Source of the DNA: Tamarix chinensis
Lineage: Eukaryota; Streptophyta; Magnoliopsida; Caryophyllales; Tamaricaceae
NCBI GenBank assembly: GCA_030549775.1
Contig: CM060176.1
Coordinates: 98,881,815 to 98,945,814 of the forward strand
Length of the DNA: 64,000 bases
Reading direction: 5' to 3'
In this document: piece after piece, positions 36,577 to 49,871 of the stretch
Layout: each line of letters begins with the position of its first letter
Numbering within the stretch: position 1 is the first letter of the stretch
Notes under the pieces: model-generated
Told to the model about the DNA's origin: nothing
Seen by the model: the letters and a program-made list of their open reading frames with translations, nothing else
Databases searched by the model: none
Made by a program: the position numbers and the translations under genes

Positions 36577-39500
36577 ATGTTAGTACAAGATCGACCAGGG
36601 GCGAAATCCCAATCTCCGGATCCCCAGCCGAGATCTCCAAAATCCCACGTGAGGACACTCCCAACTCTACACCCTAGTCGCTTCAGCGAATCCAAAAGCC
36701 TCGATTTCTCCACATGGGCATCGGAAAATCTTTACAAGATTGTTGCAATCGTACTCCTAATCGCTACCGTTGCAGCTCTCTTCTTCCTTCGCAATGTGGG
36801 CGATACAGCTGCCCTCCTTTGCTTCCAGTCCAGGGCCGAGCAGCTGGAATCTATCCAGTTACCCCAAATAAATTGGAATTCGATCCCTGCAATAACGGAT
36901 ACTACCACGCCTTACGCTAAGTTCCGGTCTGAGAAGTGGATAATTGTCTCAGTCTCTGATTATCCTAGGGAATCGCTGCGTAATTTGGTCAAGATCAAGG
37001 GATGGCAGGTGCTGGCCGTAGGTAATTCGAGGACTCCCTCAGATTGGGAACTCAGAGGTGCGATTTTCTTATCCTCAGAAATGCAATCTAGTTTGGGTTT
37101 CCGAATTTTGGAATTCCTTCCTTATGATTCTTATGTTAGGAAGACTGTTGGTTATTTGTTTGCTATTCAACATGGTGCTAATAAGATATTTGATGCCGAT
37201 GATCGTGGGGATGTAATTGATGGGGATTTGGGGAAGCATTTTGATGTTGAGTTGTTTGGTGAGCAGGCTAGGCAGGAGATTGTACTTCAGTATAGTCATG
37301 AAAATCCTAATCGTACAGTCGTTAATCCTTATGTGCATTTTGGGCAGAGATCTGTTTGGCCTAGGGGATTGCCTCTAGAGAATGTAGGTGAGATTGGGCA
37401 TGAGGAATATTACACTGAGATCTATGGTGGGAAGCAATTCATACAACAAGGGATTTCTAATGGTCTTCCTGATGTTGATTCGGTTTTTTATTTCACTAGG
37501 AAATCAGGATTGGAGGCATTTGATATTAGGTTTGATGACCGTGCTCCAAAAGTTGCATTGCCTCAAGGCATAATGGTGCCTGTCAATTCTTTTAATACAA
37601 TTTTTCATTCTTCTGCGTTTTGGGGGTTGATGCTTCCTGTTTCTGTCAGTACAATGGCTTCTGATGTGATGAGGGGTTACTGGGCACAGAGGCTTTTGTG
37701 GGAAGTTGGTGGTTATGTTGTGGTTTATCCTCCTACGGTTCATAGGTATGATCAAATTGAGGCATATCCATTTTCTGAAGAAAAGGATCTTCATGTGAAT
37801 GTGGCTCGTCTGATTAAGTTCTTGATTGCATGGCGGTCCCGCAAGAATCAGTTGTTTCAGAAGATCCTGGAATTAAGCTATGCTATGGCTGAAGAAAGAT
37901 TTTGGACTGAGAAGGATGTCAAATTTACAGCTGCCTGGCTCCAGGATTTACTAGCTGTCGGGTATCAACAACCAAGACTGATGTCGCTAGAATTGGAACG
38001 TCCCCGTGCAGCTATTGGTCATGGGGATCGTAAAGAGTTTGTTCCTCAGAAGTTGCCATCCATTCATCTTGGGGTCGAGGAAATGGGGACAATGAATTAT
38101 GAGATTGGTAATTTGATTAGATGGAGGAAAAACTTTGGAAATGTTGTGCTCATTATGTTTTGTAGTGGGCCTGTCGACCGCACTGCTTTGGAATGGAGAT
38201 TGCTTTATGGCAGAATATTTAAAACAGTTATCATCCTGTCGGGGCAAAAGAACGAAGAACTTGCTGTTGATCAGGGCCAACTGGATTATATATACAAGTA
38301 AGTCAATGGATCATGCTGTTTGCTATCCTTTTTGGTCCATTACACGAACCCTTGTTTTGTCTTTGTTGCTTTCTACTAGCATGGATCAATGAACAAGCTG
38401 CTTGTTCACTAGATCTGTTGTAGCTAATAGTTTAAGATTAGCAGTACTGAAATATGGATGATGACCTATTTTAGAATCACAGCTCAAGATTTGGGTAATA
38501 TTCGTGAAGATTTGTCTAAACATGGCATGTTAGCTGTATATAAATCTAGAGGATAATTGTTATCCTGCTGTATTTCACCTGATCACGTTCAACCAGGAAA
38601 ATTGTTTGGGTCATAGCTTTTTAATGCTTGCAGAGTTGGTTTGTTAAGTCAGTTAGGGCTCCAGATGTATTATCTTCCCACCCTTTAGTGACTGCTTCTG
38701 GTTCCTAGATAGAGATGACTTGTGGGAACTCAAAGAAAATGGTATTATGTTTTGGACATGATATAGTACAATTTGTAATGTTTTCCTTATGCACCATATG
38801 TCCACTTTCAAGTCTGTGATTGGGTCACTGATTGGCACTTCCCGCCATGCCCACTGTCGTTATATTGGTCTGTCAATGGCGTGAACTATCTATTTTACAG
38901 AATTGTGAGGATATTCACACAAGGTTCTTCCCCCCTCCCCCAAAAAAAAACTCTCATTGTATGATATCGTAAATTTGAGAGATTGTTCATCGTGGATACA
39001 GCATAGTGGTCGCTGACTTGGTGTGGACCTGCCCATTAGGCTTAATGCTCTATAAAATTATCAATACCATGTGTTTGAACTGACCTATGGCCCCCAAACG
39101 AGTATCTTAAAATGATACAGTGTGTGGGGATGTATGAAATTTGGATTCATTATGATATTTGAGCAATAAAAAAATGCATTTAGCCTTTTCCTATTCCACC
39201 TTCTAATCCTTCTTCTTCTTCAAATAAGATGAGAAACATACGTAACATGCATGGGCAATTGGGTTGTTCTCTGGTAGTTGGACGTTTAGGCAGCAGTTGA
39301 AGTTTGTGTACTGGAAGCAGGATTTCTTATGAAGAAGAAAATTTTGTTTCTTGTTTCAAATTTTGTTTTTGAGGTAGTATCAGTAATTTGACTTCCTCAG
39401 CACCGAGGAAGTTGGAAGTTGTACTTCCTATTGAACTAAAACAACTACCCAATAAGGATCCCACCTCTAGTGATTGTGAGGCATGGAGAGGTCTAGATAT

Positions 39501-41653
39501 CTGCAGCCTGATGTCAATTAATTTGGTTCCATTTACAGACTGTATCTAACAGACCCAAGAGTAGAAGTAATATTTTTGTATAGATAATCTTAACACAAAA
39601 AATATAATAATAAATAAATTACCAAATACACAAATAGTATCGACACTGATACCACAACAATGATTAACTACTGAATGTAAGGGACAAGAACAGCAGCAAA
39701 TAAGAACAAAACTATTGTAACAGGCATGATACACAGAACCTGAGTGACTAAGTACAACAAACCTAATGCTAGTTCAAGAACATGCCTAAGCTCCTCGACC
39801 AAGGAAAAAAAACGATCCATTTGGTGGCCAGCTACCCAAATCTGCAAATGCCACAACTTCCTATCCAGCAATCTATTTACTGCCCTGCTACCCAAATCCT
39901 CAAACGTCACAATTTCCTATTATGGACCTATCCTCAGAAAGCCCTAATATAGCCTAATCCCTCTTGATAACCTCTCGCAACTCTCTTAGATCCTCCTTTC
40001 CCCCTCTTGTGGCCTCTTAAACTAATATTTTCACACCTCCCCACCACAGTTGCAAGGTGGCGCCTCTTAAGTCCTAATGTGTCTGAGCCACCAAATTCTC
40101 ACCTCTCACAACTTATCTTCAATAGCAGTCACCCCAGGACCCACCTCTCTTATGAGGTTGCACATCCATCATAACATCCTCGTCTCCTCAACTATCATCT
40201 TACTAACATGGTTGCTTTTCAGTGACTAACAATCAGCCATCTCCTCTTGATTTTACATCTTAGTGCTATTGTTGTCTATAATTAATACCTACCCCCCCCC
40301 CAACAAAAAAAAAAACTCTGAAGGATGTTCACGTTCTTCCCCTTTCTCTTGTGTGTTGTTATCTTTCTTTACTTCTTGAGGACATTCCTTAGACTTGATT
40401 TAATGAACATTTTTCAGAACTTTCTTGAGGAAATTACTTTTACGAATTGATTGCAGGCAATTCCCAAGAATATTCAGCCGATACAGCAGTGCAGAAGGTT
40501 TCCTTTTCCTTCAGGACGACACTGTTCTTAATTACTGGAATCTAATGCAGGCAGACAAGGCTAAGCTTTGGATCACTAACAAGGTAATTACAAATGTAAA
40601 CTCTTATTTATCTTTTAATTTATTTTCTATTTTGCTGTTTATGAACATCTCCTTCGTGAAACATTTTTGAATGTTCTGGTGGAAATTCGTCTTTATGTCC
40701 ACTAGAATCCAGTAATGCATCAATTGAGTTATCTGCTTTTGTCGTAGGGGTGTCTGTTAAGATAATAATGGGGTGGAAATGATATTGCCATACATTATAT
40801 CTTGTATAGTGCAATTGGAACAGAGGTAATAAGGGTGGAAAAAGATATCTTCAAATTTTAGGTTTCTTATATTGTATATTTGTATATGAAAAATGACAAA
40901 AATATCAAATAAATACCCATTTTAGTCCCAGCAATGACCTAAAATAAGTATTTCTCTGAAAAAGTTTCAAAATAGATTTTGTAGGACTTGGAAAATGTCA
41001 GGGTATTTCTGCTCCTCCCGTTACCCCCACACTAACGAGTACTTAGTATGGTACTCTTATCTTTTTCAGCCCCTAAATAAAATGTTTTTGATCAAAATCC
41101 TATTCGTAATCAATTCTCTACCATTATTGATCTTTGTTTCACTCTTTTGATTTGTTCCTCTAACTAAATACTCTACATTCAGGTTTCTAAGTCCTGGCAC
41201 GCAGTCTCAACCAAAAACAATGATGACTGGTTTGCCAGGCAAGCAGCTCTGGTAAAGAAAGTTGTTGGCATGATGCCAGCGCATCTCCAAGTCAATTACA
41301 AGGGATCCACGAAAGGTGATCATGACCTAATCATATGCAGTTCTGACGTGTTCTTTATACCTAGAAGATTGGTTGAAGACTTCACTGACTTGGTTTCTTT
41401 AATCGGTGATTTGGAGATGCATCACAAGGTTGCAACACCCATGATGTTCCTAGCTATGGATTCTCCTAATAACTTTGACTCAGTTTTCAATTCAATGACC
41501 TATAAGAAAAAACTTCCACCTTCAAATTCTTCAACTTTTTACTCCGCTGAAGTGCCTGGAGTTCATCCATGGAGTGTCTCAAGTGAGCAAGACTTTATAA
41601 AGCTCATCAGATTAATGGCAGCAGGGGACCCTTTACTGATGGAATTGTTCTGA
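36577..41653 (+). CDS. STL: STELLO-type Golgi glycosyltransferase-like protein (DUF288)
   Basis: Spliced gene with coding exons 36577-38297, 40457-40583 and 41183-41653. Introns are GT-AG (gtaagt...ttgcag; gtaatt...attcag), and the total of 2319 nt gives 772 aa, close to the roughly 770 aa of Arabidopsis STELLO1/2. The start MLVQDR is the family's N-terminus. Residues 1-53 are a Pro/Ser/Arg-rich cytosolic tail, 54-72 a single membrane anchor, the rest lumenal, i.e. type II Golgi topology. FDADDRGD at 205-212 resembles a DxD nucleotide-sugar site. FLFLQDDTVLNYWN from residue 589 is the second conserved block, shared with GT64-like enzymes, and the C-terminus HPWSVSSEQDFIKLI is family-typical. 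Arabidopsis STELLO proteins bind cellulose synthases and help assemble the complex in the Golgi; that role is transferred here by family, and enzymatic activity is unproven. All exons are intact. It converges on CHLH. Confidence 0.93.
38298..40456 (+). other. Intron 1 of the STELLO-like gene
   Basis: 2159 nt with donor gtaagt and acceptor ttgcag, splitting a Lys codon (aa|g). It holds no coding sequence. A C9A11-type homopolymer run lies near 40290-40315. Small antisense frames around 39546-39910 look like chance. Confidence 0.85.
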
Positions 41654-42423
41654 AGATGTAGAATATTCTTTTTCTAGGTAAAGAAATTGATGAAAATGAA
41701 GGAAACTAAAATACATGTAACATTTTGTGTGGTGAATCCCTTTTTTTTCCTTTTTGTTTTGGATTTTTGAACTTTTCCTGCCCCAAAGGCGGGGCGGGGC
41801 CCTTGTAGATTTTGTATTGTATGATTCAGAATGAGGTTCACTGTTGTCAGAATCTTCAAATGATGATATATGTTGAAAAATGAATTTTGGTTCATTCTTT
41901 TCGATAGCTGTTGCTGTATATACATTCAAACACTTGCTTCTTCCTCTTGTTCTCGATCCTTCTTCCTTCCCCTATGTACATTTTCTGTGAATTATCGACA
42001 TCAATGGACCAAAATGCTGCTAACTTTTACTATTTGAGCGTATTGTGAAGGCCAATGATGAGTGATTAACTTGAAAAAGTTTGCTGTACAATGAAAGTAC
42101 ACAATGGTGGAAAATGTTTGTTACTTTAATAACATTTGACTCCATTTTGGTACAACTGTTAATGTTACTGAAGGCTAGATTAGCTTTCCTTGTGCAAGTT
42201 TTATTCTGTTAGGTAGTCCTCTAGCGCATTGCCATCAAGTTCAGTCAATCGAACTTTGTTTATTAACATAAGTTGAAGGAAATTACAAGTATGAACATTG
42301 TTCGTTCACAATACCAACCACCCAAGCTATCAGATCATTCCTTCACGAAGAAAAAGAGTTATCTAAAAAAAAAAAAAAATCTCCTTTCAACTTCATGATA
42401 TTCAAACAATAATTATCAGTTAT
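41654..42423. other. Convergent intergenic spacer (3' ends of both genes)
   Basis: 770 bp between the stop codons of the two convergent genes. It must hold both 3' UTRs and polyadenylation signals. No consensus AATAAA was assigned. A short GC-rich patch 'aaggcggggcggggccc' lies near 41786. A poly-A run is at 42366-42379. Confidence 0.5.
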
Positions 42424-45400
42424 TTACCGATCAATCCCTTCAATCTTATCCTCAACTTCAGAGTACAACTGTCTTAATTTATCAATGTTTTCCTCTGAAG
42501 TTTCCCAATACCCACGTCCATTAGCTTCCAAGAAGGTCTGCAGTAACTTCCTGAAAGAGTTGGGGTTTGTGTTCATCAACCTTTTTAGCATCTCTTCATC
42601 CTGAATGAATGTCGTGTTAGCCTCCTCATAGACCCAGTTATCTACTTGACCTGAGGTTGCACTCCATCCAACTGTATTTGTAAGCCTTTTCTCAATCTCG
42701 CGAACACCCTCGTACCCAGAAGACAGCATTCCTTCATACCACTTGGGGTTCAACAACTTTGTCCTTGCATCCAAACGAACTGTCTCAGAAAGTGTTCGTA
42801 CCTGCATGTATAGGAAATAATCATGATCAGTTCAGCAAGAAAAATGAGGATGCAAACACAGGGAATGGAGTATTCAGTATCTATAGCAGCCAATTCAAAT
42901 TGTGACTGACCTGTGCATTAGCTGTGGTGGTGTCAGCAATATAAGCACTAGGTTTCTTGCCATCTTTTCTTAGGTTTTGTACCAGATTTGTTGGGTCAGA
43001 ATCGAAGTAGTGACTGACATCAGTGAGAGAGATTTCAGAGGAGTCGAGGTTTTGGAATGTGGCATCAGCTGTGCTAAGAGCCATTTCAAACACTTGACGT
43101 TTCTCACTCATGCCAGTGCCAGGAGCATCACAGTCGAATGCAAATGATTTCCTGCTCAAGTACATGTCTTGCAGCTGTTTCTCATCATTCCATGAGGAAT
43201 TCTCAACGGCAAGGTTAACATTGGAGGAGTAAGAGCCTGAAGCATTGGAGAAGATCCTGGTAGCAGCCTCTCGAACATCAACACCGAGAGTTTTTGCTTG
43301 CTCCATAGCGTGCTTCCTCACATAGTTCTGATCTTCTGGCTCATCAAGTTCAGCAACCATTTTAACTGCACGATCAAGGAGGTTCATCTGCAAATAACAA
43401 CTTAACTCGATTAATACAAGAAACTAAGCAATTAGTCCAAGAATCATAAGTAATGGGATGGCATATATATCGATGGTCAAAATAGCTATGAAATATGTTG
43501 GAGCTGAGAAAGACATTTAATTAGTACCTGATTGATGAAAAGGTCCCTGAACACTCCTGAGCAATTGACAACAACATCAATCCTAGGCCTTCCTAGTTCT
43601 TCTAGGCTAACTGGTTCCACACGGTTTACTCTCCCTAACGAATCAGCCACTGGCCTCACCCCAACCATCCACATAACCTGGGCCAGTGACTCTCCATAAG
43701 TCTTGATATTATCAGTTCCCCACAAAACAAGGGCAATTGTCTCGGGATACTTTCCACCATTATCAGCCTTCTGGCGCTCAATTAATCTATCCACTACAAC
43801 CACTGCACTTTGAAATGCTGCAGCAGTGGGAATAGCTTGTGGGTCCAAGGCATGAATGTTCTTCCCAGTAGGCAAAACTTTTGGGTTCCTAATTGGATCA
43901 CCACCAGGACCTGGCTCAACAAATTTCCCCTCCAAAGCTTGTTTCAAACTACCTAGCTCATTGTCAGCCACAACCAGCTTCAAGCACTCCCCAAGGTACC
44001 CAAACAAGGTTCTGAGTTTATCTCTATCAGCTCGGGCAAATTTAGTGTTGGACAAGTATTGAACCCAAGGTTCATTTATACCAAAACCAAAAATGGAACT
44101 CAACTTGTTAGCGACATCAACAACCTGACCTTTACTGTTAGTTGTCTTCTCGACAAATGCAGTAATGGACCCACGAGATGCCTCAGTGATTTGTCGAAGC
44201 AGATCAACATCTTTTAATATTCCCTTGTCATTTCCTCTGTACACGTCCTCTATGTCCCGTCCAACAGTCTCAGCCAATATAGACGGGAGGGAGGTGATAT
44301 TATCCTCAGGACGGTCCAATGCAGCAATGTTAACTAAAGTTGCCACTGCTTCCATGGCAGACGGAGGCTCACCAATTACATGAAGGCCACAAGGCAAGAG
44401 CCTGGTCTCAATCTCCATGATCTTGGAGTATACCTTTCCAACCACAAGGTCACGCTCTTTTGCTGATATCTCCTGCCCCTCCTCGGGAAGATCCACATCT
44501 TTGTCAAGATTGCACTGTCTGGCTGTGCTGATAATAGAGTTGACAATCTGGGGGCCACGACCAGAGTCTTTGAGGGATTGGTAAGAGGAAATAAGTTCAC
44601 TCAGCTGCTTAAGTCCTTTGTAAAGCCCAGCATTTTCTGCAGGAGGAGTTAAGTAGCTAATTGTATTGGCATAACTACGGCGCTTGGCTATTGTTGCCTC
44701 TGATGGGTTATTAGCTGCATAGTAGTAAACATTGGGAATATTTCCAATAAGACTGTCTGGGAAGCAAACATCACTCATTCCAACCTGCTTTCCAGGCATA
44801 AATTCAAGCGAGCCATGAGTGCCAAAATGCAGAACAGCATCAGCTCCAAATATCTTCTCCACAAAGGAATAATATGCAGCGAATCCATGATGAGGGCTAG
44901 CAGATTTTGAAAAAAGAAGCCTCATGGGATCACCTTCATAACCAAATGTAGGCTGAACGCCAATGAAGACATTTCCATACTGTTTTCCATAAACCAAGAG
45001 ATGCTCACCATCAGAATTCAGATTTCCCGGAGGTTTGCCCCAATTTTCTTCAAGTAATGATGCGTATGGAGTCAGCTCTTGGTATTCCCTAACACTCATT
45101 TTGTAGACAACGTTCAGATTTGGGCTGTTAAATTGAGCCTCTTTATCATGAATTATCTCTTCAATTAATGCTTCTGAAGTCTCAGGAAGGCCATCAACAT
45201 TGTATCCATCCTGCTTGAGGTCTTTCAAGACAGAGTAAATTGAGGAGAATACATTTAGGTAGGCGGCAGTTCCAACATTTCCTTTGTCAGGAGGAAAACT
45301 GAACACAGTGATGGCTAGCTTCTTGTCAGTCTGCATAAATTCAAACAATCATAATCAGCTCTGCATCCTATGATATTTCTACAATTCATACATATTCAGT

Positions 45401-47503
45401 ACGTAGAAGAAAAAAAATTGGCACAAAAACTGCATCTTCATGGAGAACTAAAACTAGGCATGTTTGAATAATTTTTGTTAATATAAAGGAAGATGAGATG
45501 CCTTGATAAGACATACAAAATATCAATATTATCAGAAGCACCCCTTTTCAGAATGCTGTTTTCGTTCTGTAAAACCTTTTCCGCATAACTAAATTGTAAC
45601 TGGATAATGAGACGCTAGAAACAATTGGAAGGGATGAAAAGAAAAAACTAATAACTGCGTGCTGGTGTTTATAAACGTTTGGTAAATACTTGGACTGAAA
45701 GGTATGAAGAAAAAAGAGTTGTATGTTATAATATGAAGTAAGGATGCACCTTGGACTTCCTTTTCAATTCACCCCATTTGATTGCCCTGGTGCAAAGCTG
45801 CTCTATTCTCTTGTGAAGGGCATGAGATTTCCCTGCAACATACATAAGTCCAAATCACACGAGTTCCTGATGAAACATTTAAAATGGTACTGCAGTGTTT
45901 TATAGATGTCTGCTCTTGTTCCTAGTATCTCAGTGTTAATTATAAAAAGAAAAATCACATGCAGACCCATTCAACACCAGAATCATACAAGATCAGAAAA
46001 TATAACAACAATAAACTAATACAATATTAACATATTCGGAATAAATAATAAATAAATAAGACTTGAACAGGAGAAAGAGAGCATGACATACAAACCTGTT
46101 CTAGGATCACGACCTGCAAAAACAATAGGCTCCATGCCACCATCCAGTTCAGGTAATGCAACCTGTAAGGCCACCTGAATTGGATGCAACCCCAGAGTAC
46201 TGTTTAGCCACTCCTCAGTTGTTTGAAACACCAAAGGCACTGCAACAATGTAAGGAACATCGAGCTTCATCAATGCTTCAACAGCCCTTGGATGATTCTG
46301 TCTTGCTGGACCTCCAACCAGAGCAAATCCGGTTAACGATACTGCTGAATCAATGAACGGCTTCTTATTTATCGGATTGATAAAGTACTTCTCGACAGGC
46401 CCCGAAAAATCGAGCCCTCCCGCAAAAATCGGTATAACCTTAGCCCCTCTTGCCTCCATCTCCATGATCACAGCTGCATAGTGGCCATCATCACCAGTAA
46501 CAATGTGACTCCTCTGAAGGACTAACCCAATTATGGGTGCATTTGGGCTCTTAAGCTTCTCATTAGCATCTCTTCTTGTATCATACCAATTCAAGTACTC
46601 TTTCACATCATCATACATACAAGGAGCTAAAGGGTGCCAAATCCCATTGTCTAGATACAAGACAGGATCCGAGTAATCAATCTTTAAAGCTTTCAATGCT
46701 GGAATATAAGATCCAGAAATCATCTTCAAGAAATTCACCAAATTATCAGGCGACCCACCAAGCCAAAACTGCAAACTAAGGATGTAAAGCCTTGCATCTT
46801 GAGCTTTGTCACTCGGCAAGTACTTTAAAACCTTAGGCAAAGTCCTTACTAACTTCAACATCTGATCAGCAAAACCAGCTGAATTCGGCTTCTTCCTCTT
46901 AAAGAGCTGGAAAAAGGGGCTCTTTGATTGACCGAGTTGAGACATACTAAACGAACCCAGTTTATTAAGCCTCATTACTTCAGGCATAGAAGGGAACACT
47001 AAGACTGCATCCATTTGATCCCTCACTTTCTCAACCGCATTCTTTACTTTAACTGCGAGCTCTTCCACAAAAATCAAGGACCCAATGAAAATATTAGCAT
47101 CCTCAAGGTCTTGACAGAAAGATTTGTAAGTGTTCTCATCTCTAAGCTCCTCAACTAAATAACCGACGACTTCAAACGAAGCAAAATTAGAGGTTTTGTT
47201 GAGGGTTTGGACGGCGGCAGAAAGGGATGATTGGTATTGAGCTTCTAGGACTACATATACAATTTTGACTGATGGCAGACCTTGATTATTATCTGGGACG
47301 ATTCGGCGAACTTCTGGTGATGTTTGGGTGAAAAGACCATTCCCCGCTACGGCACATTTTACGTTCTTTGAGGATTTGGGGTTGAATTGATTGAATTTTC
47401 TTGGGAGGAATGAATGGAGGAAGTTATTTTTTTGAGATAGTGAAGAGAGATGCTCTGTTTTAGTTGTGGGTAAGGTGAATGGTGAAGAGACCAAGGAAGC
47501 CAT
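42424..47503 (-). CDS. CHLH: Magnesium chelatase subunit H, chloroplast
   Basis: Catalytic, porphyrin-binding subunit that inserts Mg into protoporphyrin IX with CHLI and CHLD, the first committed step of chlorophyll synthesis; also known as GUN5. Minus-strand coding exons: 47503-46096, 45832-45750, 45330-43528, 43387-42911, 42801-42424. All introns are GT-AG and phases agree; 4149 nt give 1382 aa, the usual length (Arabidopsis 1381). The first ~50 residues ([15 protein letters not shown]...) are Ser/Thr-rich with few acidic residues, as in a plastid transit peptide. The N-terminal CHLH domain follows, then the CobN/Mg-chelatase region with [20 protein letters not shown] near 665-684. The protein ends KIEGIDR, the family terminus. 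I saw no frameshift or premature stop. It faces the STELLO-like gene tail to tail. Confidence 0.97.
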
Positions 47504-47860
47504 TAATGGAGGAGCTCTATAAACTCCAACGAACCACTCTCTCAGTCACCAAATTCCCCACTCGCCCAATTGAGAAGGAGGGGGGTTGGGGGTACGAACA
47601 AAATGTGATTTTCTGTACGAACTCAAGTATGAAATGGAAGATTAACTATGTGGGAATTGTGAATTCCGAATCAACAAGAGAGGCTTTGTGTCTCTCCTTA
47701 TTCTTCCTCTTATGGAGGGAGTTAGACAATGGGCAATATAACAACAGGAGGAGATTTTGAGCAGCAATGGCCGTTGTATTGGTGCAATTAGTGGCTGCAG
47801 GCAGAAACACGTGGTAGTCTGTGTTGAAAATGCAAGGGTATGATTGGAAATTTTGGACGG
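47504..47860 (-). promoter_or_regulatory. CHLH upstream region with G-box and CCAATC
   Basis: CACGTG lies at 47808-47813, about 305 bp before the start codon. GATTGG (CCAATC on the gene strand) lies at 47842-47847. G-boxes bind HY5/PIF-type factors, and CCAATC has been linked to GLK factors that activate chlorophyll genes including CHLH. Binding here is an inference from motif and position. No TATA box assigned. The small plus-strand frame overlapping the start (47479-47760) shows no known domain. Confidence 0.5.
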
Positions 47861-49871
47861 CTTTCGGTTTGCTTGGTTGGTAGAGCCTGGACTAAGGAGT
47901 GTGTGTGATTGTAATGTTTTGGGAAAATGGCTATCTGCTTGGTATTATGATGATGAAGTTTCTTGGCTTCCTATTGGTTGATTTGGATTTCCCAGAAGGA
48001 CCAACTAGGATGATGAGGTGATAAAATGTCAGATTTTTGGAGGGGCTCTTTTTGCTTGTAATGATTCTTGCTTTTGGATTCGTGTCCCTCGATGAAAACT
48101 GAAAAGTGACATGATATTTGATATGAGACCCTCATGGGACCAGGTTTCATGCTGTGAACCACCAGCACCAAGTGATGTGCTCTCATTTGTTTACTAACTA
48201 GAGTAGTCACAGTGTGACACGCACTCAGTCCTTGGATCTATTTTCTTATAATGAAATTGCATGTCTTGGCCGCAGATGCATCACAAATTTACAATACTTC
48301 AGTTTCTACGTAATAAATAATATATAAATATAAAGCTTATCCGGTTATAGAAAATCACGTATTGGTCTTCATATTAGGTTACTCACGATTTTCAGTGTAA
48401 CAATAATATCAATTGTTAATTTACCTCACAAAACATACATTCTCACCGTCTTTGGTACTCTAACAATAGATATATTTTTTTAGACTCGGAAGTATATGAT
48501 TGAAATTATAAAGTTATTACAATACTAGGGTTATAAAATTCTGAAGTGTCATTATTTAATAGATTCAAAATAATGTATGAATAAACATAAAGAAATTAAA
48601 AGTTTATATTTATGATACATTTCTAATTAGCAAGTTTGTCCATGACTTCAATGATTTTTAAGATTTTTGTGTTTGATTGAACTTTTAGAGTAAGTAAACC
48701 ACCAATAAGACTTCAGTCGTAGATTGACACATATAAGTAGTACATCTATATAAGGTCCTTAAATTTTAGAAAAACTTATACAAGATATATTATATTACAT
48801 AATGCCAATTCAAGACTCATCCACGTCATTTAAATTTTATTTTGCAATGTGGAGTAGATTTCCTTGATGGTCAAGTATATAACATTTGTTAGGCAAGTCG
48901 TCTAGTTATTAGAATTCTAATATTTTTATTTTATATTTTTTGTTTCAACTACTTTTCTTTGCTTTCCTTTAATTTTGTCATCAATTAATTTTTTTTATGT
49001 CCTCTAATTATCAACTACTTATTATTATTTTCATCCTTATTTTATATATTTAATTTTAAATGTCTTCCAAATTTTGACTGCTTTTATTGATTTTTATTTT
49101 ATCTATTTTCCTATGCTTATTCTTAAATGTCTTCTTATACTTAGTTTATTTTAATTAAGTTTTAGTTTTATCTAGCGCTTTAATGTTATTTTGAGTATGT
49201 GTTGTTTGATTAAGTATACTAATTGGTTTAGATAAATATTTAGTTATTTCAAATTTGAGGCTATATACACATGCTTCTCCAAATAAATGCACAATATCTC
49301 ATACTAACTATTTTTGTTTTATTATTATTATTACATAAATATTTGTGTGCGTGTGTCACGGTTATATATTTCAAATGCAGTATTGATTTTATAAAATAAA
49401 TATCAATGAAAATAAATTTGTGGGCAATAATAGTCATGCTTATTATTTAAATTAAATCATCTAATATAAAATAGTGTGTTACACTGTATGTATTATATTT
49501 TATTTAAATTTTGACTATTTGATACAGTATGTGTAAGGAAAATAATTTCAATATGCATGATTTATGTCTTGTATAATATATTCTTTAGTTTTGTAATGAA
49601 TTTTTTAATTTTTTAAGGGTATGTTTTTTATTTAGAATTGGCTCTTGAGACGACCCTAAATAAGACAACCTCACTCTCATAAAATGATGGGTCCTCAAAT
49701 GAATACTTCTCAAAGGTACCAAATCAACAATCAAAAGAAACATGAAGAGCAATAAAATAGATTCCACTGCCACCAAATTTTGTCAAGCTCAATACCAATG
49801 AATCTACTCACACAAATTCTAATCTACCCCCTCCTCAAGGAGGAGGAAGACATATTTGAAATCATATAGGA
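47861..49871. other. Intergenic, no gene seen
   Basis: About 2 kb, becoming strongly AT-rich after 48280. No coding domain, RNA gene or recognisable terminal repeat. The last 270 bp before 49872 form the insertion site of the following LTR. Confidence 0.6.

Noticed and set aside
47479..47760. 93-codon plus-strand frame opposite the CHLH start
   Set aside because: Overlaps the CHLH first exon and leader in antisense; no recognisable domain.
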